NCBI RefSeq assembly: GCF_905404315.1
Contig: NC_066268.1
Location: 12,438,001-12,502,000, forward strand
Source: Leptidea sinapis
Taxonomy: Eukaryota; Arthropoda; Insecta; Lepidoptera; Pieridae
Length of the DNA stretch: 64,000 nucleotides
Direction: 5' to 3'
The notes under the pieces are model-generated. The model made no database searches and was not told the DNA's origin. It saw only the letters and a program-made list of their open reading frames with translations. This document shows, piece after piece, positions 22,701-31,402 of the stretch (within the stretch, counting starts at the first letter, position 1; each line of letters starts with the position of its first letter). The translations under genes and the position numbers were made by a program.

Positions 22701-24844
22701 GAGTTTCTTGTATGTTCTTCTCACGAGCTTAACTTTTACGAACAAATGGTAAACTCAGTAATTTAAAAGAAATATCTGTAGTGACGATTCATTAGAACTT
22801 AGGTTTTTGTTTTTTAAATTAAATGGCTCCGTCGACTGAATGTCGACAATTCGGCCAACGTCAAGGTGGCTAGACATTTTTATTTTAATTTAGCTGATTG
22901 AGGTATTAAATTATAGAGCTGATTAAAAGGAAATTATCGGTTGATATAGCTGTGGTTTTTTTTGTGAACTGAAGAATAGGCAACAAGAGTTAGTACGGTT
23001 TGTAATAAACACCCATAATATTAACTACCTTATAAGTATCTAATCTAAATTTAAGGGAGAAATGTGTGAATGTAAGTGGGAATATGTGCCTAATTGAAAC
23101 GTAGAAAGCTCCATTCCCAATCTGTGGTATCATTACTATAACATAAATGACTTTCTTAATGATACCACAGATTGGGAATGGAGCGACCGCCTTCAGGTTA
23201 TTAAATAATAAGTTTAATTGTACAATGTTACTTTGTTACTTTGTAAATGTTACTTTAATTGTAAAACATATTTTTGATAAAAAAAGCCCGCTGAGTTTGT
23301 TGCGCCCATTCTTCTCAGGCCTGAGGCATTCTTTTGGAATGAGTGGTAGCTTTTTGACTTTCAATAAGTGATTTCACATCCTATTTTGAATGAAAATATT
23401 TGAATTTGAATTAGAGTATGGAGGATAGAGCTTAATTTAAGCCTAATTGAATAAAATTTATTTGACTTTGACTTAACTTTGACATATGTGGCGATATAAT
23501 GGCAACATTATAATGACAACACACGGGTAGAGTTATCTAATCTTAATCGTAAAAAAAATGATTCTAAAATTTAAATTAAATAAATGAAATTTTCAAACAA
23601 ACAAATTATATATTTAGGAAATACAATTTTAATCACCCTTACATGGTCGCATAAGACGGCACGAAATATGTGTCAGAGCCGACGCTAGCGCGCGGCTACT
23701 AGATTTCTTACAGATGTTCCGAAATGATAAATATAGAAAATTGATTTATTTAAGATAGACAGTCTCTCAAAGAAAAATTTAAAGACTGACTTTATGACTG
23801 TTCATTGTCAGCACATTTATGAAAATTTAATATACGTTCACAAAAATCGTTACCTTTTTGCTCTTAATAGTGATTTTCATTATTATAACACTAGAAATAA
23901 GGGATTGCTTGTAACTAATTCTAGTAGGCTTCATAAGATACATAATAGCTTTAAGGGTAAATGTATACACTTCTATAATAAAGTCCCAGCCACTGTTCAG
24001 GCATTATCTATAAATAAATTTAAATGTTTTATAAAAAAATGGCTCTGTCGTAAATACTATTACTCTACTGCTGAATATCTAAATGATCGGACAGCCTGGG
24101 ACTAGATTGTGATTATTTTATAGCGATAGAAATGACTGTACAATAATGTATATTTTTATTGAAAAGAGCGCAAAAAAATAATGCTGGGTGAGTTACTTGC
24201 GCCGCTTCTTCTCTCTCAGAGCTCCATTTGTTTCCGAAGTGGTAGTAGTATCTAGTAGTTATTAGAAATGACATCAAAAAGAATTCTAAAGGAATCAACT
24301 TTGAGAAAATAAATGCCTTTTATGCCTGTTTCTCGTGCAAGTTCTACTCAGGTCTTGGTGGATTCTAACTTTCAAAATTTATTTTGAATTTGAATTTTGT
24401 TCAGAATTTACATGGATTTCAAGGAAATTTCTTCGACGTACAACAAGGATGTGGAATGAGCTTCCTTGTGTGGTGTTTCCAAGACTATACGACTTGGGTA
24501 CCTTAAAAAAATACACACTTTTCAAAAATGGCAGCACCGCTCCTGTAAATCCTAATGGTGAATGTGGGCGACGGTGATCACTTAACAATAGGTGACCGCT
24601 ACGCTCGTTTGTTCTCTTCTTCCATAAAATCGTCCCATAAAGTATATAATTCACCTCTCTCCATAATAGTGGTGAGACATTTGGCCCTGTCGGATCCGCT
24701 CTTTACTTCGGCCCTGAGGAGATCTCCAGTGGAGAGATGAGTGAACCCGTACTTGGCGATGATCTTGTCGCATTGTGTTCCTTTCCCGGATCCGGGACCT
24801 CCCAGCACCCACACGATTGGTGTCTTACTTGTGTCTATTGGTGC
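16787..24844 (-). CDS. Adenylate kinase 1-type enzyme
   Basis: Four exons on the minus strand: 24844-24655, 21452-21304, 19258-19088 and 16861-16787, with clean GT/AG introns and matching phases (1, 0, 0). They encode 194 residues, the usual AK1 length. The enzyme catalyses ATP+AMP to 2 ADP in the cytosol. In order: P-loop GGPGSGKGTQ, FTHLSTGDLLRAEV (AMP site), MERGELVPNDIV, GFLIDGYPRE with the substrate Asp-Arg, the LID segment RLLGRAASSGRADDNEET with both arginines and the Asp pair, RLKTF, and the closing INAEDTVDSIFNQV. All catalytic residues are present. The stop at 16787-16789 is followed by an AATAAA about 40 bases on. The first listed exon starts in phase 0 at a splice acceptor, so a start codon must lie upstream; a candidate is listed separately. 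The two large introns are filled with repeats. Confidence 0.93.
17418..17705 (-). pseudogene. Transposon-protein fragment with an ETLG...RGNAA motif
   Basis: A minus-strand 95-codon frame reads IFVPFGIETLGPWGPEA, then AGSYFGQRISLAIQRGNAAS. This pattern is familiar from the C-terminal ends of transposon-encoded proteins in many animals, but I cannot name the clade. It lies in the last AK1-type intron and is not part of that gene. Confidence 0.45.
18004..18960 (-). mobile_element. 3' part of a non-LTR element, split by a Helitron
   Basis: Reading on the minus strand, this matches the element at 23765-24320 (plus). The coding tail (YNTRNKG...KAHNSF type) is followed by a shared block with GAGAGAAGAAGCGGCGCAAG and CAATAAAAATATACAATATTG. 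The copy is interrupted at about 18510-18888. A third copy of the tail is at 60945-61225. Confidence 0.8.
18510..18888 (+). mobile_element. Non-autonomous Helitron inserted in a non-LTR copy
   Basis: Starts near TATCCCTACTTATT and ends GTCGCGGGCATCAGCTAA followed by T (CTRR end before host T). Phrases such as GCGGATGAAGTCGCGGGC and CCCGCGGGAT are typical of a common lepidopteran Helitron family. The interrupted sequence is continuous in the 23.8-kb copy. Confidence 0.8.
20515..20640 (+). mobile_element. Jockey-like 3' tail fragment
   Basis: The degenerate sequence GGGTACCTTCAAAAAAGATGC and then TGATTCCTCTGGTGCTGCAAG matches the 3' end of the element at 31.4 kb. Confidence 0.6.
20785..21098 (+). 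repeat. Lepidopteran interspersed repeat A (copy 1)
   Basis: About 300 bp with the blocks GAAATTACTGGGCAAATGAGA, ACATCTTATGTCTCAAGGTG and ACCATCAGCTGAACGTCCTG, ending in an A-rich tail. Other copies: 29049 (-), 43083 (-), 47139 (+), 60382 (+) and a worn one at 61700 (+). A short non-autonomous retroelement is likely. Confidence 0.8.
21513..21703. repeat. Interspersed repeat with palindromic core (copy 2)
   Basis: Related to 14060-14262. Here the palindrome is partly lost. Confidence 0.6.
21710..23107. other. Intron sequence of the AK1-type gene
   Basis: Mostly unassigned. 22680-22810 carries a decayed non-LTR tail with GTTGAGTTTCTTG, like the one at 23290. No exon was seen. Confidence 0.35.
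23108..23184. repeat. Perfect 26-bp inverted repeat
   Basis: Arms at 23108-23133 and 23159-23184 are exact reverse complements around a 25-base loop. The right arm continues into a repeat tail also present at 29340-29460. Confidence 0.9.
23159..23450 (+). mobile_element. Non-LTR 3' tail fragment
   Basis: Contains GCCCGCTGAGTTTGTTGCGC and CTTCTCAGGCCTGAGGCATT and ends in GAATTTGAATT-type repeats, a familiar lepidopteran retroelement tail. Similar material lies at 29340-29500. Confidence 0.6.
23485..23745 (+). repeat. Interspersed repeat B (copy 1)
   Basis: Shares GTGGCGATA.AATG, ACACGGGTAGA, CACCCTTACATGGTCGCATA and the GCTAGCGCGCG..CTACTAGATTTCTTAC block with 35495-35705 (inverted). Its left end recurs at 30530-30580, where a Jockey-like tail interrupts it. 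Confidence 0.65.
23765..24320 (+). mobile_element. 3' part of a non-LTR element, uninterrupted copy
   Basis: An open frame at 23794-24105 encodes a retroelement C-terminal pattern (YYNTRNKGLLV, HNSFKGKCIHFYNKVP, FIKKWL, YLNDRTAWD). The non-coding tail reaches about 24320. It is inverted relative to 18004-18960. Confidence 0.75.
24390..24629 (+). mobile_element. Jockey-like 3' end touching an AK1 exon boundary
   Basis: Encodes the C-terminal pattern RRTTRMWNELPCVVFPRLYD...TLKK with frame damage, then GGTGATCACTTAACA and CTTCCATAAAA. It ends about 25 bases from the splice donor of the AK1-type exon (24655). Confidence 0.8.
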
Positions 24845-25655
24845 CTGAAAAATTTAAAATTCTATTGTTACAAATCACTCCCTGAAATAAGTGATATAAT
24901 ATAAGATATTATTTAAAACGTCAGGTCGAAGGCCCAGCCCGCCCGGTGATCTATTCCTCACGGATCTTCGGATGTGTCCTCTTCCTTATTTACATTTATG
25001 AATGACCTTCCGAAGGTGAGGTCCGCTATGCTCAAAGATATAAATTTTATATATCATTAAACAATTTTAACCCATCTCGTAACGGACTAGTAAAGAAATA
25101 AGGACTCCGTGTCACCTTACATAACAGTGTAGCACCAAAACAAGCCGATTAACATGTAAATACATAGCTCCACGCACACACTTACACTACTACAGGCCGA
25201 TAGGCGGCCATTGTGACATCGTCTGTGACAGATCAGTTAGCGTCACAATAAAACATTTTAAAAATGCCGTCGTGCGTTGTGAAAAAGTGTAAAAACGATA
25301 CAATATAAGTATTTGTGGCCGTATATGATTTTTAAAGGGAGAAAAAATTGTGTAACTAGTATCCCCCATAACCGCACACACACTAGCATAACGTTGTTTC
25401 ACTTGCTAATATCACGGCGCGGACTCCTTCTTTTTTTACTCGTCCGTGCATGTCGTATCTTCTGCATCGTATGTTTCATATACATTCTACTGATAAAACT
25501 TGAAGATGCAAGAGCCGACTTCACTCCATTACAAATATTACGAATTAAGCTAGTAGAAGTTGTATTGCCTATCCATTTTATATTTCCTCCCTAAATACTA
25601 TAATACCTACTACGTTACGCTTGGTATACGTTTTTTAAATTGCAGAAGTGATCAC
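24845..25655. other. Upstream or first-intron region of the AK1-type gene
   Basis: No assigned exon. At 25264 an ATG opens MPSCVVKKCKNDT, reminiscent of the start of a THAP zinc finger, but it stops after 14 codons. Confidence 0.35.
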
Positions 25656-25751
25656 CTTATATGCTTTACATTTTTGCGACATACACTGTAGGGGACATCC
25701 TGGCTTCTTGTCTATTACAGGTTCTTCACACGGGGAGCATGTGTCTTCCAT
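25656..25751 (-). CDS. Candidate first exon of the AK1-type gene, cysteine-rich
   Basis: An ATG in good context (AAAATGG) opens 32 codons with five cysteines (MEDTCSPCEEPVIDKK, then PGCPLQCMSQKCKAYK). It ends at AAG|GTGATC in phase 0, which fits the phase-0 exon at 24844. Joined, the kinase would have 226 residues with a short Cys-rich leader. The donor is weak after GT, and the same frame closes with a stop six codons later, so a stand-alone 38-residue peptide or chance are alternatives. Confidence 0.38.
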
Positions 25752-25834
25752 TTTGTGTAAATGTTTTTTATAAAAATTTAAAATAAACTAAACTAAATAA
25801 TAAAATGGATATAATAGAACTGTCATGATGACAT

Positions 25835-26135
25835 GTTATTTTAATTTTTTTCTGTGTATAACAGCCTAGCGAAACTCTGAGAGACTCTATGAAACGTGCA
25901 GTAATTGATATATTGACAGATGACGGATATAATCTTGTTAAAGAACGGATATAGCCGAAATCCACTACGTTTTAAGCGACTGTTCGCTTTCAAACTTAAC
26001 CGGATTATACTACGTCGCCATATTGTAATTATCAAACTTATGTCAAATTTCACTGCAAGTTTCATACTAAATAAATTTCGTTTTTTACTTAGGCAGTCCC
26101 TTAGGTTGGCTTATTAGGTAGTGTTTACATCCTAT
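25835..26135. repeat. Interspersed repeat C (copy 1)
   Basis: Shares CAGCCTAGCGAAACTCT, AGCCGAAATCCACTACGTTT and ACTTAGGCAGTC with 42562-42880 (same orientation) and, inverted, with 54315-54580. It looks like a MITE-type element; no clear target duplication was found. Confidence 0.65.
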
Positions 26136-26325
26136 TTGGTGTATAATATTTCAATCAAAGAGTGAAGATAATAAAGGTAATATTATAGACTCATAATATT
26201 ATGCTAGCGACTTTTATTAGACAAACAAAGCATGCCACAGACTGGAACACCTCTAACCGTGACACAGCAAGATAGAACAGAGGGTCTACCATCAACTTTT
26301 ACTAACCGATGCAATTCCGATGCAG

Positions 26326-26349
26326 TTCAGTTTAGGTACCTAAACTGAA
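26326..26349. repeat. Perfect 24-bp palindrome
   Basis: TTCAGTTTAGGT followed directly by its reverse complement, with no loop. It could be a binding site, a cruciform or a foldback remnant. Confidence 0.85.
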
Positions 26350-26959
26350 TCGCTAAAATTCGTATCACGAAGTGCCTTTTACTGAATGGCGTTTGGATCG
26401 CTTATCGATCGCTCGTGGTCCGCGGTGTGAGAAAGAGATGACGCTCTACAGTCGTTGCATAAGTTTGTCTCTCTTACTCGAACCATATGACTATATCATT
26501 TTTGACATTCAATTGACATCATTGCGATTTAATCAGTTGATTTGACGTCAACCTAAATTAGATAGCTCTAATCACGTCGTGGTACGAAATAGCAAAGAAG
26601 TTCATTTTAGGTTGTGAATTGAATCGCAATAATAGTTCATGGTAGGCCTCCAGGATAGATAGGATAGGATAGAATTTGTTCTTAGCTGTCAGTGTAACAG
26701 ACATTGATTGAAAAGTCGTAAACAGTCAATTGAACGCAGTGTTTAAATTCTCTTTGTAGTCAATCATGATTGGCATTAGCTTCTCATATGAATTTTGAAT
26801 ATGAAACTAGACAACCATTAGCTAATCATTATTAGATTATCAATGGGGCTGTACGCTTACCTATATTTTAATAGAATAGTAATATTATAAAAGAATTAAT
26901 ATTTGATGTAATAATAATAACAATATGCAATACAGCACATTAAATTATTAATAATAATA

Positions 26960-27214
26960 TTGACACACTTTTTACACAAATTATCTTGCCCCAAGTTAAG
27001 CATATATAGCCTGTGTTATGGGTTACAAGATAATGATATATTTCATACAATAATTTAAAAATTCATTCAAACTTAAACATACATATATACATTTAAACAT
27101 CCATGACTCGGAAACAAACATCCATATTCATCATATAAATGCTTGCACCTACCGGGATTCGAACCTCTAGCTTAGTAGGTAGGATCGCTAACCACTCGGC
27201 TATACAGGTCGTCA
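26960..27214 (-). mobile_element. tRNA-derived SINE, family 1 (copy 2)
   Basis: Reverse-complement copy of the element at 16313, with B box GGTTCGAATCCC, A box ATAGCCGAGTGG and the same body. Confidence 0.8.
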
Positions 27215-27507
27215 GGTAATAAACATTATTAGTGCATTTTATAAATCACATTTATATTTAACGGATCCTAAATCTATTTTATCAAATAGCTTTACTTTCG
27301 AAACAACCAAACACTAGACCACTTCTCTTTTAAGCTATTCGTTTTACTTTTACAGGATATATAAATTCAAACAAGGGTCTATTTGTAGGTAATTACCACC
27401 GCAACCCAATATAACCCATATTGGGACACCAGAGAAATCACAGAAACTCTTAAGCTGGCTTTAAGTTGGCTGTACGCGCTTTTTGAAGATAGCGCCGTGT
27501 CATATCC

Positions 27508-27895
27508 AGCGGTGTATTTACAGTAGAGGCAGTTGGGGCAAGTGCCCGGGGCGGCAAAATATTTAGGGCGGCAAAATTTTGAAAGTGAAAATTTTTTTTT
27601 TGTCTTATCAAGATTGCTCATTATAATTAATTAATTTTGTATAATCGACCAATTCGCAATTCAAAAAGTCAGACGTGTTTGCCTGTGAAAAAATTGATGT
27701 AATATAATTATGAGTCACCCTTAGTGCCAAATTTATAATTGTTAGAATATATTACATATAATAAAGTTTCTGCAATAAATTAGTTATTTTAGTTTTGAAA
27801 AATAAAATATATAAGCTATAAGTTTATGTAAAATTCCAGTATTGGGGCGGATTTTTTTCCGGTGCCCAGTGGCGGCATTAAGTTTAAATCCGGCC
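27508..27895. mobile_element. Probable hAT-type MITE
   Basis: Begins CCAGCGGTGTATTTACAG and ends ATCCGGCCCTGG, with mirrored GGGGCGGC/GTGCCC blocks inside both ends. Flanks are similar (CATAT / TTATAT), but the duplication is not clean. Confidence 0.5.
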
Positions 27896-28261
27896 CTGGT
27901 TATATCGAAGTAGGTATTCAGAAAAAAAAATCAGGCATGAAGCTGATTTCACAGTTTGGAAAAAAGTCTTCTGAAAATAAGACAGTGGAATACCAGAAAT
28001 CCTGAGGTGATGATGAAATTTAAGTTTGTGACGAGTGGTGCATGATTTGATCAAAGTAAAGAAAACTGCGCGGTGTGAGCGAGATATCCGATTAATTCAA
28101 TTACCAATGTTCATGCAATCAATACAATTATTAATATAACTGTGGGTTAATGGTAGCGAAAACATGCCAACTGTACGGTTGAATATATGAGTAATAATAT
28201 TTTTTTGTCAGAATTGTAACATAACCTAATTATGTTACTGCACTCGTCGATGTTACTTTAT

Positions 28262-28620
28262 TTAATCAAATCAAATCAAATCAAAAATATTTTATTTCGT
28301 AGGTAAATTGAATTCCACGTGAAATATGACAATTTTTCATACAGCTAATTCGGAAGGCAGATTTCCTTCGAGAAGAACGAGGAAGAAACTCTATGGTCCG
28401 AGAGCTGGTACCGATTTTTGAGTAGGTATTTGAGGCAAGCTGAAAACTTGGTCTATACCTCTCCTGATATACACCAACTCGGAACTGCAGAACTGGCTGG
28501 TGAGTAGCGGGGCTAGATAAACCCCTAAATTTTTTTAATTTTTTTTTTTCAAATAATATATTTGTGGCAACATGCAATATATATATGTTGTAGTTTTATG
28601 TTGAACTCTGAGTGAACTCA
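28262..28620 (-). mobile_element. Non-LTR tail with (AATCA) repeats
   Basis: A minus-strand fragment whose 3' end is the run AATCAAATCAAATCAAATCA at 28264. No coding motif could be identified. Confidence 0.45.
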
Positions 28621-29048
28621 CAAGGCGTGCAATGTGGGCTATATGTTATTATAGTAATAAATAATAGTAAGATTAGGTTTCTTAAGTATTATATGATTGT
28701 AAGATTAAGTGTGTGTCTATATTTTTATTTTTTAATTAATGCTCATTTTAAATGTTACATTATTTTTTAAGGTGAATGTCACACTAGCGCATTAGGAATA
28801 TTCCTGTAAGGCTAGACATAAGTGTTGTAAACAAATAAATAAAAAAAAAATAAGCCAGACGATTTAGTCGGGGTTTTTACATTGCCAGGCGCGTGTAAAA
28901 GTATTTTGCAAAAATATGTAAAAAATGAATTTGAGGTAACTTGAAATTTTTATAGGGCATTATTTATGACAAAATAATAATATTCCCAAAAAGATTTATT
29001 AGACGATTACACGATTTATAAGACGTTATCACATCCAAAATCTTTTTT

Positions 29049-29288
29049 TTTAATGAAAAAAAGAGACGAGACGTTCAGCTGATGGTAATTGATGCGCCCT
29101 GCCCATTATGCATATAATGCAGTGCCACTCAGTACTCTTTAAAACCCCAAATATTCTGAGCGGCACTACAATTGAGCTCGTCAACTTGAGACGTAAGATG
29201 TAAAGGCTCATTTGCCCAATAATTTCACTAGCTACGGCGCTCTGCAGACGAAAACACACTAATGCTTACACATTACTGCTTCACGGGA
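29049..29288 (-). repeat. Lepidopteran interspersed repeat A (copy 2)
   Basis: Inverted copy with CACCATCAGCTG-type, GAGACGTAAGATG and GGCAAATGAGCC-like blocks. Confidence 0.75.
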
Positions 29289-29499
29289 TGTGTGTACCCG
29301 TTTATGTGGTAAATATTACTATAATATCTTTCTTAATAATACCCCAGATTGGGAACGGAGCAACCGATATCAGTTACCTACGTAATATTAAATTTAGAGA
29401 CCCGGTAGTTTCTTGAGCCCAATCTTTTCAGGTCTGACCCATATATTTTCGAAAGGGTGGTAGATTCTATATGCAATCAAAAATAATCAAATTTTAAAT

Positions 29500-30529
29500 A
29501 AAAAACACGAATTTCAATGTATTTGTGTTCAGCTTCGTAGATTTTTTAAAATTGACCTTTTGAACTATCAATCCTTTCTAAAATAATAATAATCACGAAA
29601 AAATAATTATGCAAGAATAATATCTTCACAGTCTAATATATTCTTATAGGAGTGATCCACTGAACACGAAAATAGTCACCATTAACATTGAAGTTTGTAA
29701 CGATACGTTTATTTTTGTATTTGACAATGACCGCCATATTACAACCGCCACAAAACAAGAACATCACAAGAACACAAACATTTGAGCGTTGTGTTCGACG
29801 CTTTTTAAAAACCGTACAAAAATTTACAAATTCTGTCACTATGTCGTGGTCTTCCAACGCATACATTACTATCTGCAACCATTGTAGGTTTGACAACGAA
29901 AGAATATCGATTTATAATCTAGAAAATTTATATTATAGAAAAAACTGAGCCATTTTTTTAAGATGACCTTATGCTGGGTAGGTATAGTTTAAGGTAAAGA
30001 AGTCAACCCTAATGTCGTCAGAAGAGGTAAGAGTCACGCGATAGAAAGAGAGGCAACTTCAAGGTGAATAAAAATGTAGGTTAATAGCGCTTTCGATGTG
30101 AATTACACCTTATTGTATGGCCCCAATTTCTTTAATTGATTTTGCGGAGTGAGACTTCCGTTCTTATACTATTATATATTCTTAGATTCTGTATAGAAGA
30201 TGTGGAAGAAAAATTACTAGTATCTAGACAAACAAAGCGTGCGAGAGAGAAGAACATATCTAATGGAGATACAGCAAGATAGAGGAGGAAAGCGAATCAA
30301 TTGTTACTATAACCGATCTTGATTGAAAAGTCATAAACAGTCAGCAACGCTTGACATTGGAGTCTTAGTAGTTTGAATACTAAACCATTAGCTTTTTTAG
30401 TGGCTATAATTTAAATCGCAATACTGCTCGTGAAATAACGAATTATCTGTGAGAGTTTCACATCAATTACATATTATACTTTTTGAGTGCCAATGCTTGA
30501 TTTGTTGATGAAAATACCCAAATTTATAT
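29500..30529. other. Unassigned stretch
   Basis: No exon or known repeat recognised. An open frame at 29688-29948 has no recognisable motif. Confidence 0.3.
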
Positions 30530-30580
30530 ACAGTGTGGCGATACAATGACGACATTAAAATATAAATACACGGGTAGAAC

Positions 30581-31394
30581 TTTTTTTTTTTTTATGGAAT
30601 AGGAGGACAAAGGAGCGTACGGGTCACCTGGTGTTAAGTGATCACCGCCGCCCACACTCTCCTGCAACACCAGAGGAACCACAGGAGCGTTGCCGGCCTT
30701 TAAGGAAGGTGTACGCGCTTTTCTTGAAGGTTCCCATGTCGTATCGTCCCGGAAACACCGCACAAGGAAGCTCATTCCACAGCTTCGTAGTGCGAGGAAG
30801 AAAGCTCCTTGAAAACCGCACTGTGGAGGACCACCACACATCCAGATGGTGGGGATGATATCGTAACTTGTGGCGTGTCGTGCGAAGGTGAAATTCGGCG
30901 GCAGGAATCAGGTTGAACAGCTCTTCGGAACACTCCCCGTGATAAATGCGGTAGAAGACACACAAGGAAGCGACGTCTCTACGCAACGTCAAGTGATCCA
31001 GCCGTTCACAGAGCGCTAGGTCCCCAACAATTCGAGCTGCTCTGCGTTGTACGCGGTCAAATGGATCGAGCTGATACTGGGGTGCGCCAGACCAGAGATG
31101 ACAGCAATACTCCATGTGAGGCCGGACCTGCGCTTTGTAGAGCGCTAGAATGTGGGCCGGCTTGAAGTATTGCCGTGCTCTATTTATGACGCCCAGTTTC
31201 TTCGAAGCCAATTTGGCTTTGCCCTCCAGATGGCCACGGAATTGGCAATCGCTCGAGATTTCGAGACCCAGTATTCCGATACTAGGCAAGGCTGTCAGGG
31301 AAGCGTTCTCGAAGAGCGGTGATACGGCAAATGGGGTTTTTTTAGTGGTAAACGCGCAAACTTGAGTCTTCTGGGGGTTAAATTGGACAAGGTT
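30581..31394 (-). mobile_element. 5'-truncated Jockey-like element, tandem partner
   Basis: Near-identical to the last ~800 bp of the element at 31403-34480. It encodes the last 200 or so residues of the reverse transcriptase (SIGILGLEISSDCQFRGHLE to GVAGECGRR) and ends in a T-run (poly-A) at 30581-30593. Only 8 bases (AATTATTA) separate it from the poly-A tail of the larger copy. Confidence 0.9.
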
Positions 31395-31402
31395 AATTAT
31401 TA

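Noticed and set aside
25264..25305. Start of a THAP zinc-finger protein (MPSCVVKKCKNDT)
   Set aside because: It stops after 14 codons with no usable donor and no following THAP residues; chance or a relic.
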